From contig CP123444.1 of assembly GCA_029866965.1 (NCBI GenBank), positions 2,856,501 to 2,920,500 of the forward strand: a stretch of 64,000 nt of DNA. The letters run 5' to 3'. Source of the DNA: Flavobacteriaceae bacterium YJPT1-3 (GTDB lineage: Bacteria; Bacteroidota; Bacteroidia; Flavobacteriales; Flavobacteriaceae). The position numbers and the translations under genes are program-made. Below, piece after piece: positions 17,456 through 26,175 of this stretch. Under the pieces are notes generated by a model. It ran no database searches and was not told the origin of the DNA. It was given only the letters and a program-made list of their open reading frames with translations. The first letter of the stretch is position 1. The number at the start of each line of letters is the position of its first letter.

Positions 17456-19096
17456 TTAGACTGATCGTCCAGTGTTGATCACATTGATATCGTTGAAACG
17501 AGTGGTAGAACTACCGTGAGACACCGCACTTACCTGAGAGGGTTGTCCTTTTCCATCGAAGAAAGAACCGAATAAGCGATAATCCCGATCGTCACAGATC
17601 TTAGCGCAGGAATTCCAGAATTCCTGGGTATTGGATTGGTAGGCTACATCATTAAGCATCCCTACAATTTCTCCATTTTTGATCTCATAGAACACCGTTC
17701 CTCCAAATTGGAAGTTGTACCGTTGCTGGTCGATGGAGTACGATCCTCTACCCGCGATATAAATACCCTTTTCAACATCCTTGATCATTTCACTGATGGA
17801 GTAAGGCTCTTTCCCGGGCTCTAAAGAGATGTTGGGCATACGCTGAAATTGAACATCATTCCAGCTCTGCGCGTAACAGCAACCGTGTGATTCATCTTGG
17901 TCAAGCATGCTTACCTGATCTCGAATGGCCTGGTAGTTCACCAAAATCCCGTCGCGGATGATATCCCATTTCTTGGTTTTGACTCCTTCGTCATCCCAGC
18001 CGACTGCGCCTAAGGAATTAGGCTGTACTTTATCAGCAAAAATGTTGACAATATCACTTCCGTATTTAAAATCTTTGGACTTCCATTTATCCATGGTGGC
18101 GAAACTGGTTCCGGCATAGTTGGCTTCGTAGCCCAGTACCCGGTCTAATTCTGTGGGGTGACCCACCGATTCGTGAATAGTGAGACCCAGGTGATTCGGC
18201 TCCAGTACCAAATCATATTTCCCGGCGTCCACTGATTTCGCGGAAAGCATTTCTTTGGCCTGCATGGCTGCAGTTTTGGCGTCCTCTACCATATCGTAGC
18301 TATCCTTATACAGGATCAATCCATTAGGCCCTTCCAGCTTATCAGCAGCCTTACCGCTCATGTACTCATAGCCCATTCCCATGGGAGCGCTCATGGCTTG
18401 TCGTGTCTTGAATTTACCTGCAGAACGATCGACCGCAGTGACCCCAAAGGTGGGCCAAATACGATGAATATCCTGATCAATGTATGATCCTTCTGTGGAA
18501 GCAAAATACTTCTGTTCGTTCACCATAAAAAGCGCAGAATTGACAAAATTAGCGCCGTTCTCCATGGCTGCTGCATTGGCATTCAGCAATAGATCTACCT
18601 TTTCAGAAACGGGTACATCTTTAAAGTTAGTCTCAATTGGCGTCTTCCAGGAAACCTCCCCGTAGGATCGCACCGGAGCCAGGGTCACCGGTTCTTTTTG
18701 GATCTTAGCGTTTGCTTTGGCGATCGCCACAGCTTGTTCCGTAGCCTTTTTAATTCCATCCTCAGTAACCTCATTGGTCGAGGCAAAGCCCCAGGTTCCG
18801 TTGGCGATGACGCGAACCCCTATTCCAAACGATTCGGTATTGACCACATTTTGCACTTTATCTTCCCGGGTGAATACGTATTGATTGAGGTACCTTCCGA
18901 TCCGCGCATCTGCATAAGAGGCACCCAGAGAACGCGCTGTATTCAATGCAACATCGGCCATTTTTTTCTTAATGGCGATATCCATTCCGGGATCGAGTAA
19001 TGCGGCTTCCGGGATGGAGTTACCCCAGAGCGCGGTTGGCATTAGAAGCGCTCCAGCCCCCAATCCCGATAATTGAACGAAATCTCTTCTTTTCAT
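17456..19096 (-). CDS. tldD: TldD-family zinc metalloprotease with twin-arginine-like leader
   Basis: 546 residues when started at MKRRDFVQLSGLGAGALLMP, which is preceded by a frame open to 19150 on a non-ATG codon. The zinc motif HESVGH lies at about 308-313, in the context TIHESVGHPTELDR. The N-terminus carries R-R-D-F-V followed by a hydrophobic stretch, which resembles a Tat signal. E. coli TldD is cytoplasmic, so export would be unusual, though leaders of this type are seen in Bacteroidota members. It forms a pair with the downstream PmbA-like gene. Confidence 0.88.
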   Translation of the reverse strand: MKRRDFVQLSGLGAGALLMPTALWGNSIPEAALLDPGMDIAIKKKMADVALNTARSLGASYADARIGRYLNQYVFTREDKVQNVVNTESFGIGVRVIANGTWGFASTNEVTEDGIKKATEQAVAIAKANAKIQKEPVTLAPVRSYGEVSWKTPIETNFKDVPVSEKVDLLLNANAAAMENGANFVNSALFMVNEQKYFASTEGSYIDQDIHRIWPTFGVTAVDRSAGKFKTRQAMSAPMGMGYEYMSGKAADKLEGPNGLILYKDSYDMVEDAKTAAMQAKEMLSAKSVDAGKYDLVLEPNHLGLTIHESVGHPTELDRVLGYEANYAGTSFATMDKWKSKDFKYGSDIVNIFADKVQPNSLGAVGWDDEGVKTKKWDIIRDGILVNYQAIRDQVSMLDQDESHGCCYAQSWNDVQFQRMPNISLEPGKEPYSISEMIKDVEKGIYIAGRGSYSIDQQRYNFQFGGTVFYEIKNGEIVGMLNDVAYQSNTQEFWNSCAKICDDRDYRLFGSFFDGKGQPSQVSAVSHGSSTTRFNDINVINTGRSV

Positions 19097-19223
19097 GAGT
19101 TTTAAGTTTAGTTGATTGATTGCTCTACAATATACAGAAAAGTAGTTCAAAAAACGATGAAGAATTAGCTGAGGATGTCCTTAAAACATCGTTAATACGT
19201 ATCCGATTACGCCTGTTGAGTAT

Positions 19224-19231
19224 TAAATTTG
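19224..19231 (+). promoter_or_regulatory. Possible -7 promoter element (TAnnTTTG)
   Basis: TAAATTTG matches the Bacteroidota -7 consensus TAnnTTTG and lies 20 bases upstream of the chosen ATG at 19252. No convincing -33 TTG was found at the normal distance. Confidence 0.35.
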
Positions 19232-19251
19232 TAAAAAAGGGAGATATAATT

Positions 19252-19632
19252 ATGAAATTCACAATTATGAAAAAAATACTGTTTTTAGCTATTGGAGGGT
19301 TGTTGAGCCTCAGTCTAAATGCGCAAAGTGTAGATCAGCAGGTAAAAACGATTCAATCTGGAGACACCTTGATTCTGGGTGAAGCTTCTGCGGATGGCTA
19401 TACACACCTGGATTTTCCAAAAGCCAATTTCATCATCAAACAAGGAGGGATAGTAGATTATAAATCTTTGGAAGGACAACCAGTAGTCGTTCGTAAGGTG
19501 ATTAATCCCGGTGTACTTTCGGCCTCAGCCATAGTGGAGCGCGCTGATGGTAAGAAATTCTTTGGTGTGCGTCCGAGCGTGAAAGTCGCTTTACGGGAAG
19601 CCATGACCAGCGGTGAAATCACCGCTCAATAA
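19252..19632 (+). CDS. Small secreted protein of unknown function
   Basis: About 126 residues from the ATG at 19252 (or 121 from 19267). A signal peptide (MKKILFLAIGGLLSLSLNAQ) is followed by SVDQQVKTIQSGDTLILGEA and a compact domain with FPKANFIIKQGGIVDYKSLE and a predicted strand-rich end. The open frame continues upstream to 19120, but without signal-peptide character and across a possible promoter, so the shorter start is preferred. I do not recognise the family; the gene is alone between tldD and a convergent small gene. Confidence 0.6.
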   Translation: MKFTIMKKILFLAIGGLLSLSLNAQSVDQQVKTIQSGDTLILGEASADGYTHLDFPKANFIIKQGGIVDYKSLEGQPVVVRKVINPGVLSASAIVERADGKKFFGVRPSVKVALREAMTSGEITAQ

Positions 19633-19648
19633 AGGAGCTGGCAGAAGG

Positions 19649-19969
19649 TTAAACCTTGCGCAATTCAGCAAGCGTTTTTTCCGTATGTTCGGGATCCATC
19701 ATGATTAATGGTTCAGCATATAAAAGGGGCATTTTTGCCCCATATTTTTTGCGCATTTCCTGATTGATGACAGCAAACAGTAAGGATTTGGACAGTCCAC
19801 TTAGGGTATAGGCTTCCTCATAGGAGAAACCGTTGGTTTTGCTGTTTTTCGTCAAACGCTCTACAGGTCCGCTGATAAAAGCTTCGGCAATCAGTTTTTC
19901 TTGCATAAGAAAATCAGCAATTTCCTTAATTTGATCTTTGGAAGGGGCAATTACTTTTAAGGTCATCAT
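19649..19969 (-). CDS. Small cytoplasmic protein, possible CutA-like fold
   Basis: 106 residues without signal peptide. The pattern of a beta strand (MMTLKVIAPS), a helix (KDQIKEIADFLMQEKLIAEAFISG) and further strands resembles the ferredoxin-like topology of CutA1 proteins, but the diagnostic CutA residues are not clearly present. It is convergent with the small secreted gene. Treated as hypothetical. Confidence 0.45.
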   Translation of the reverse strand: MMTLKVIAPSKDQIKEIADFLMQEKLIAEAFISGPVERLTKNSKTNGFSYEEAYTLSGLSKSLLFAVINQEMRKKYGAKMPLLYAEPLIMMDPEHTEKTLAELRKV

Positions 19970-20059
19970 GAGCGCATCCTTTTAATCAAAGATACTAGCA
20001 ACAATAAAGTTACTTTTATAATAAAAAGTTAAACTATTATATTACAATAGTATTACTAT

Positions 20060-20067
20060 TATATTTG
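20060..20067 (+). promoter_or_regulatory. Possible -7 promoter element of the export operon
   Basis: TATATTTG matches TAnnTTTG exactly and lies 22 bases before the ABC-protein ATG, in an AT-rich tract. The -33 position has TTA rather than TTG. Confidence 0.4.
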
Positions 20068-20089
20068 AATCGTCTGATACGACTCTATT

Positions 20090-21754
20090 ATGAAACCAGC
20101 TTTGACTCCCTGGCAGCGGCTTGTCAGTTTACTTGAACTCGATAAAAGAGATGTTAAACAAATTATTTATTATGCCATATTTGCTGGTTTGCTATCCCTA
20201 ACTCTTCCGCTGGGAATTCAAGCCATTATCAATTTGATTCAAGGAGCACAGGTGACCACCTCCTGGATCATCCTGGTGGTACTGGTCACCCTTGGGGTCG
20301 CCTTTCAGGGTATTTTGCAGATCATGCAGGTTCGCATTCTGGAGAATATGCAGCAAAAAATCTTTACGCGATCTTCTTTTGAATTTGCCTACCGCTTTCC
20401 CAAAATTAGATCTACAGCCCTTAGAAAGTTTTACCCGCCGGAACTCGCCAATCGATTTTTTGACACGCTTATGGTGCAAAAAGGATTGAAAACGATACTG
20501 CTCGATTTCCCGACCGCTACGTTGAATATCATTTTTGGATTGATCTTGCTCTCCTTTTATCACCCCTTCTTTATTATTTATGGGTTGTTGTTGCTCGTAC
20601 TGGTATACCTGGTCTTTAAATTTACTGCGGTACGTGGATTGGAAAGCAGTTTAGAGGAGTCTAAAGAGAAATACCGAGTGGCTCACTGGCTGCAGGAGGT
20701 GGCCAGATCATTGGTCAGCTTTAAGCTATCAGGGCGGACTGATCTGGCCATGCAACGCAATAACAAGTTAACCGAGGACTATTTAGAATACCGCGAAAGC
20801 CATTTCCAAATTCTAATTCTTCAGTTTGCTCAAATGGTGGGCTTTAAAATTCTGGTTACGGCTGGTCTATTATTGATTGGAGGACTACTCGTATTGAATC
20901 AGCAGATGAATATCGGGCAGTTTGTCGCCGCGGAGATCATCATTTTGACGGTGATTAGCTCTGTGGAAAAATTGATTACCGGATTGGAGAGTTTCTACGA
21001 CGTACTGACCTCCCTAGAAAAAATTGGTCAGGTGGTAGATAAAGAATTGGAAGACCAGGAAGGTTTAGACCCATTCTCCAGTGAAGTACCCCTGCAAATC
21101 GAATTGGATAAGGTAAGCTTTAAAGCTATTGACGGTGATTGGATACTTCGTAACATTTCAATGAGCATCAAGGAGTCTGACCGCATTCTAATCAGTGGTC
21201 CCTCCGGTTCCGGAAAAACCACCTTACTCAAGGTTATTTCCGGAATTGCCAAACCCACGGAAGGAGCGATGTTCATCAATAACAGTTCTTTTAGTGGCAT
21301 CCGTCCCAATGCGTATCGGGCCCGACTGGGTCAAGTGCTCCCCGAGCAAACGCCCTTTGAAGGAACCATTTTGGAGAATATCACCTTCAACGATCCTGCT
21401 ATTAGTTCAGATCGCGTGCAAGAGGTTATTCAATTGGTGGGATTACAAGATTTTGTTCGCAGACAGGCTCAAGGGATACACACCCTCATCTATCCTGAAG
21501 GACAACACATTCCGCATACGGTTTCTAAACGTATGTTGCTGGCACGTGCCATTGTGCATGAGCCAAAATTACTCTTACTAAAAGATGCTCTTGAGCACTT
21601 TGAAACTGAGGAAGCCAAAAAATTAATCGACTATCTGGGCAGCTCAGAACGACCATGGGCGCTTGTTGTCGCAAGCAATCAGACCAGTTGGGATCAAGTC
21701 TGCACCCAGCAGATCAAATTGAGTGAAGGGGCTATCATCCAAAAAAAGCCGTAA
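20090..21754 (+). CDS. ABC exporter subunit with degenerate ATPase motifs
   Basis: 554 residues. An N-terminal membrane domain of about six helices (1-320) is fused to a nucleotide-binding domain (340-554), as in type I secretion exporters, without a peptidase domain. Walker A is intact (GPSGSGKTT, about 370-378). The C-loop where LSGGQ should be reads IPHTVSKRMLLARA, the Walker B position reads LLLLKDALEHFE instead of an L-L-D-E type motif, and the H-loop position reads VVASNQ without His. The gene is followed by HlyD- and TolC-type genes, so it very probably powers or scaffolds export of a peptide, protein or small molecule, with a non-canonical ATPase cycle. Confidence 0.82.
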   Translation: MKPALTPWQRLVSLLELDKRDVKQIIYYAIFAGLLSLTLPLGIQAIINLIQGAQVTTSWIILVVLVTLGVAFQGILQIMQVRILENMQQKIFTRSSFEFAYRFPKIRSTALRKFYPPELANRFFDTLMVQKGLKTILLDFPTATLNIIFGLILLSFYHPFFIIYGLLLLVLVYLVFKFTAVRGLESSLEESKEKYRVAHWLQEVARSLVSFKLSGRTDLAMQRNNKLTEDYLEYRESHFQILILQFAQMVGFKILVTAGLLLIGGLLVLNQQMNIGQFVAAEIIILTVISSVEKLITGLESFYDVLTSLEKIGQVVDKELEDQEGLDPFSSEVPLQIELDKVSFKAIDGDWILRNISMSIKESDRILISGPSGSGKTTLLKVISGIAKPTEGAMFINNSSFSGIRPNAYRARLGQVLPEQTPFEGTILENITFNDPAISSDRVQEVIQLVGLQDFVRRQAQGIHTLIYPEGQHIPHTVSKRMLLARAIVHEPKLLLLKDALEHFETEEAKKLIDYLGSSERPWALVVASNQTSWDQVCTQQIKLSEGAIIQKKP

Positions 21755-21758
21755 CGTC

Positions 21759-23108
21759 ATGTTGAATATTTCCAATAATCCGTTGAATAAGAAGGTTGAT
21801 ACCTCTACCTATGCCGCTTTCGCGAAAGCGGATAAACGGCAGCATTTCAAATACTTCAATCGGTTTTTATTTGCTTTTGCAGTCATTGGAGTTATCATTC
21901 TATTTCTGCCATGGACACAAACCGTTTCGGGTAAGGGGTATGTCACTACGCTAACCCCAGATCAACGTCCACAGACTATCCAGTCCCCCATCCCCGGGCG
22001 GATTGAAGCCTGGTACGTGCGCGAAGGTGCCTATGTACAGCAAGGAGATACCCTGCTGCGCATATCGGAGATCAAAAATGAATATCAGGACCCACTGTTG
22101 GTCGAGCGAACCCAACAGCAGCGCGATGCCAAAAGTAATGCTGTAGACTCGTATAAAGGGAAGGTGAATGCCCTAACCAATCAGATTGCGGCCTTAAAGC
22201 AGGAGCGTCAACTCAAATTGGAGCAAGCCGAAAATAAACTTCTGCAGGCGCAATTCAAGGTGCAGAGTGACAGTATCGATTTAGTGGCAGCACGCACCAA
22301 TAAAGATATCGCTCAACGACAGTTCGTACGGGATTCAACACTACAGCAGGAAGGGTTGAAAGCCACGGTAGATGTTGAAGGCAAACGACTGAAGCTTCAG
22401 GAGACTCAAGCTAAGTTAATTTCCCAGCAAAACAAATTGCTGGGGAGCAAGAACGAGCTCATCAATGCCCGGCTCGATATCACGCGCACCGCAGCAGAAT
22501 ATGCTGAAAAAATAAGCAAAGCCGAAAGTGATAAATTCACCGCATCTTCCGATCAGTTTGACAGCGAAGCCCAGGTCAGTAAACTGGAGAACGCCTCAGC
22601 CAACTATGCGATCAGGAATCGTATGCTTTGGATCACTGCACCTCAAGATGGCTACATCAATAAAGCCATCATTTCCGGAATTGGTGAAACCTTTAAAGAA
22701 GGGGAAAAACTGGTGGGGATCATGCCTGCCAATTACGATCTGGCTGTTGAAACCTTTGTAGAGCCTATCGATCTACCGCTGATACATCCAGGAGAGAAGA
22801 TCAGGGTTCAGTTTGATGGATGGCCCGTGATCGTATTCAGTGGTTGGCCGGATGCTTCTTTTGGAACTTATGGAGGGGTGGTTGTCGCCGTGGAAACCTT
22901 CATTAGCAGTAATGGAAAATTTAGAGTGCTCATCGCACCTGATCCACAAGGAGAAGACTGGCCGCAGGGTGTACGCGTAGGATCAGGAGCTCGCACGCTG
23001 GCCCTGCTCAATGATGTTCCCATCTGGTACGAATTGTGGCGAAAACTCAATGGATTCCCACCTGAATATTACACTCCGGAACAACAGGCAACCGCTAATA
23101 CCAAGTGA
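21759..23108 (+). CDS. HlyD-family membrane fusion protein
   Basis: 449 residues from the ATG at 21759; the frame is open from 21723 inside the ABC gene, but the later start avoids overlap. A single membrane helix lies at about 25-47 (FLFAFAVIGVIILFLPWTQT), followed by the lipoyl half-motif (IQSPIPGRIEAWYVREGAYV), a long alpha-hairpin rich in Gln/Lys/Leu (about 110-290) and the second lipoyl half (WITAPQDGYINKAI). This is the adaptor that joins an inner-membrane ABC exporter to an outer-membrane channel. A perfect 18-bp palindrome at 21814-21831 encodes part of YAAFAKADK near the N-terminus. Confidence 0.9.
   Translation: MLNISNNPLNKKVDTSTYAAFAKADKRQHFKYFNRFLFAFAVIGVIILFLPWTQTVSGKGYVTTLTPDQRPQTIQSPIPGRIEAWYVREGAYVQQGDTLLRISEIKNEYQDPLLVERTQQQRDAKSNAVDSYKGKVNALTNQIAALKQERQLKLEQAENKLLQAQFKVQSDSIDLVAARTNKDIAQRQFVRDSTLQQEGLKATVDVEGKRLKLQETQAKLISQQNKLLGSKNELINARLDITRTAAEYAEKISKAESDKFTASSDQFDSEAQVSKLENASANYAIRNRMLWITAPQDGYINKAIISGIGETFKEGEKLVGIMPANYDLAVETFVEPIDLPLIHPGEKIRVQFDGWPVIVFSGWPDASFGTYGGVVVAVETFISSNGKFRVLIAPDPQGEDWPQGVRVGSGARTLALLNDVPIWYELWRKLNGFPPEYYTPEQQATANTK
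21814..21831. repeat. Palindrome CCGCTTTCGCGAAAGCGG within the HlyD-type gene
   Basis: A perfect 18-bp inverted repeat whose core is the recurring 14-mer. In the gene frame it reads A-A-F-A-K-A. Confidence 0.85.
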
Positions 23109-24541
23109 TGAGTAGATTCTCTCCTAAGATTTTAATTACGCTCACTGCGCTTTTGATGTCGATGGTTGTTGCCGGACAGCAAGCACCGGAAATACGTTCT
23201 GTGCTTACTTTTGAAGAATATCTGGGTTATGTAAAACGGTACCACCCTTTGATCAAGCAGGCTGAGCTGGCCCTAAGCGTAGGGGAAGCCAATCTGTTAC
23301 GCGCCCGTGGTGGCTTTGATCCTAAATTTGAGGTGGACTACGATCGTAAGAAATTCAAAGGCACCGAATACTACGATCAATTCAACGCTACCTTTAAAAT
23401 ACCCACCTGGTATGGCGTAGAACTCAAAGCCAATTTTGAGGAAAATACCGGCGAATTCTTAAATCCCGACCTAACGGTACCCGATGGCGGCTTATACAGT
23501 GCAGGAGTCTCGCTCAGTCTGGCACAAGGGCTGTTGATCAACGAACGAATGGCCAGTCTTAAGCAGGCCAAATACTTCCTCGAGCAGAGTCAGGCAGACC
23601 GTGAATTGCTGGTCAACCAACTTATCTTTGAAGCCAGCCTGGCCTATTTCAGTTGGTTAGAGGCCGTCAATGAGCGGTTGATCTACAGTAATTTTCAGGA
23701 AAATGCCAGCGTGCGATTGGCGGCCGTTAAGCGAAGCATCGAAGAGGGCGACAAAGCGGCTATCGACAGTACAGAAGCGGGAATTACCGTGCAAAATCGC
23801 CGACTGGAATTGGAAATGGCCACCTTGAAAGCGCAAAAAGCCCGCCTGGCCATGAGTACCTATTTGTGGTTGGATGATGTCCCCCTGGAGGTCCAGGAAG
23901 GGGTGTTTCCCACCAGGCCTGAACGTGAGGTTTTAGTATCCTCTCTAGGAGCGGTCAATGTGCTCAATATTGAAGAGTTGTTAGCGGCCTCTCCAAAATT
24001 AAGAAGCCTGGAGGCTAAATTAGAAGGATTACGAGTAGACCGGCGCTTTAAACGGAATAAATTACTCCCGGTCATTGATGTGCAGTATAATTTCCTCAGT
24101 ACGGAGTACGACCAGCTATCTACCTTCAATACCGCTAATTACAAAGCCTTCGTCAATGCCAGTATCCCAATTTTTCTCCGTAAAGAACGCGGAGAGTTGA
24201 AACTGGCTGATTATAAGGTGCAGGATACTGAATTTGAGCAACTATCGACCGCCCTTACGCTTGAAAACAAGATCGAAGCGGTGAAGGCGGAGATCCAATC
24301 GCTACAAACGCAAAATGAATACATCGAGAATATCGTAAGGGACTATCAGACGATGGTAGACGCTGAAGAACGGAGATTTTTTCTGGGCGAGAGTTCGCTG
24401 TTTTTAATCAATTCCCGGGAACAGAGTTTAATCGATGCGCAATTAAAAGCCAATAAACTGCTCGTTGAACTCCTTACCAGTAGGGCGAAATGGTACAATA
24501 CTTTAGGTTTTTCATTGGTTTCCGTAGAAGAGCAAGACTAG
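23105..24541 (+). CDS. TolC-family outer-membrane efflux protein
   Basis: 478 residues with a signal peptide (ILITLTALLMSMVVAGQQ, cleavage near 24). The two OEP repeats typical of TolC are visible as long amphipathic helices with periodic Ala/Leu/Glu (LTFEEYLGYVKRYHPLIKQAE in the first half, EFEQLSTALTLENKIEAVKA in the second). Its ATG overlaps the HlyD-gene stop (ATGA), so the three proteins are translationally coupled and form a tripartite export system. No obvious substrate gene is adjacent. Confidence 0.88.
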   Translation: MMSRFSPKILITLTALLMSMVVAGQQAPEIRSVLTFEEYLGYVKRYHPLIKQAELALSVGEANLLRARGGFDPKFEVDYDRKKFKGTEYYDQFNATFKIPTWYGVELKANFEENTGEFLNPDLTVPDGGLYSAGVSLSLAQGLLINERMASLKQAKYFLEQSQADRELLVNQLIFEASLAYFSWLEAVNERLIYSNFQENASVRLAAVKRSIEEGDKAAIDSTEAGITVQNRRLELEMATLKAQKARLAMSTYLWLDDVPLEVQEGVFPTRPEREVLVSSLGAVNVLNIEELLAASPKLRSLEAKLEGLRVDRRFKRNKLLPVIDVQYNFLSTEYDQLSTFNTANYKAFVNASIPIFLRKERGELKLADYKVQDTEFEQLSTALTLENKIEAVKAEIQSLQTQNEYIENIVRDYQTMVDAEERRFFLGESSLFLINSREQSLIDAQLKANKLLVELLTSRAKWYNTLGFSLVSVEEQD

Positions 24542-24555
24542 CTATTGGCTCACCT

Positions 24556-26142
24556 CTATTTAGAAACTTCAACCAGGGCATCGATGCAGTTCATGCCATC
24601 AATGGCTGCTGAAATGATGCCTCCTGCATAACCCGCTCCCTCTCCACAAGGATACAAGCCCTTGATTTCTATATGCTGCAGTGTTGACGGATCGCGGGGT
24701 ATGGCAACCGGCGAGGAGGTGCGACTCTCCGGCGCGTGAAGCACCGCTTCATTGGTATAGTAGCCTTTCATTTTTTTTCCAAATAAAACAAAAGCCTTAC
24801 GCAGTCGATCTGCGATCATTGGGGGTAAGATCGTATTGAGATCTACAGAAGTAATTCCCGGTTGGTAAGAGGTTTTCGGAAAATCTTCCGATCGCTTTTT
24901 ATTGATAAAATCGATCATGCGCTGAGCCGGTACATGCTGTGTTTTTCCAGCTGCTTCCCAACACGCCCGTTCTATGGCTTGCTGAAACCGAAGACATACA
25001 AAAGGATCGTTGGGGTCGTATTCCGGGAGATCCTCTGGATCGATGGCCACCACAATCCCGGAATTGGCGTAAGGATTATTCCGTTTGCTCGGGCTCCAGC
25101 CGTTGGTCACCACTTCTTCCTGAGCCGTGGCACAGGGCGCGATGATCCCTCCCGGGCACATACAAAAGGAATAGACTCCCTTTCCGTCCACTTGTTCCAC
25201 CAAACTGTAGGCAGCCGGAGGCAAGTAGGGATTATCTTGCTGACCGTGGTATTGCATTTTATTGACTAAGGCTTGCTGATGCTCAACGCGCACGCCAAGT
25301 GCGAAGGGTTTGGCCTCGACGCGCACTCCGCGCTCGTGCAACAACTCAAAGATATCACGGGCCGAATGTCCGGTGGCCAGAATAAGATGGCTACAATCAA
25401 TCCAGGATTCCTGATTGATCTGAATGGCGGTGATGGATTGATTTTCAATACGGAGATCGGTCAACTTGGATTCAAAATGCACCTCCCCGCCTGCCCCGAT
25501 GATGGCTTCGCGTATGGTCACAATGATCTTAGGCAGTTTATTGGTTCCGATATGCGGATGCGCATCGACCAAGATATCCGGGTCAGCTCCGAAGTGGACC
25601 AACCACTCCAGCGATTTCAGGACATTGCCTCTTTTTTTAGAGCGGGTGTACAGTTTACCATCCGAATAAGTACCCGCTCCCCCCTCGCCAAAGCAGTAAT
25701 TCGATTCCGGATTTACATTCTCCTCTTTGTTCAGAATAGCCAGGTCGCGACGGCGGGAACGTACATCTTTTCCCCGTTCATAGATCACCGGTTTGAGTCC
25801 GTTCTCAATAGCTTGTAAAGCAGCAAAGAGCCCGGCGGGCCCCGCCCCTATGATATGCACTTCGGGGGCCTCGCTCACAATGTGTGCGTTCCAGGTCGCT
25901 AAGTTTTTAAGTTCCTCCCCCGGCTCAAATAGTTCGATTTGCAGGTTGAGTTTAACCGTTTTTTGACGAGCATCGATGGAGCGTTTTCGGATGCGCCAAG
26001 TATAATCAGATTTTTGTATACTATTTGCTTTCCCTCGGTCGCCAGAGGCTTGCCGACGGTAGACCGCGAAAGCGAGATCAGCAATGAGATCATGATCCTG
26101 CTGTTGTTCAGGGAGAATAGCGATTTGTACGAGGGTACTCAT
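24556..26142 (-). CDS. FAD-dependent oxidoreductase (COG2509-type)
   Basis: 528 residues. A dinucleotide-binding motif IIGAGPAGLFAA lies at 97-108, followed by YERGKDVRSRRRD, FGEGGAGTYSDGKLYTRSKK and, near the C-terminus, PCGEGAGYAGGIISAAIDG, which together are diagnostic of the FAD-dependent dehydrogenases of this type. An extra N-terminal domain (about 1-85) is usual in the family. Its N-terminal part has an unusual stretch (LAFAVYRRQASGDRGKA) that resembles the repeat-derived sequences elsewhere in the window. It is convergent with the export operon, and the substrate is not known. Confidence 0.85.
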   Translation of the reverse strand: MSTLVQIAILPEQQQDHDLIADLAFAVYRRQASGDRGKANSIQKSDYTWRIRKRSIDARQKTVKLNLQIELFEPGEELKNLATWNAHIVSEAPEVHIIGAGPAGLFAALQAIENGLKPVIYERGKDVRSRRRDLAILNKEENVNPESNYCFGEGGAGTYSDGKLYTRSKKRGNVLKSLEWLVHFGADPDILVDAHPHIGTNKLPKIIVTIREAIIGAGGEVHFESKLTDLRIENQSITAIQINQESWIDCSHLILATGHSARDIFELLHERGVRVEAKPFALGVRVEHQQALVNKMQYHGQQDNPYLPPAAYSLVEQVDGKGVYSFCMCPGGIIAPCATAQEEVVTNGWSPSKRNNPYANSGIVVAIDPEDLPEYDPNDPFVCLRFQQAIERACWEAAGKTQHVPAQRMIDFINKKRSEDFPKTSYQPGITSVDLNTILPPMIADRLRKAFVLFGKKMKGYYTNEAVLHAPESRTSSPVAIPRDPSTLQHIEIKGLYPCGEGAGYAGGIISAAIDGMNCIDALVEVSK

Positions 26143-26175
26143 AAGGACAAAGATAGCACACGCCAGCCGTGCGGA

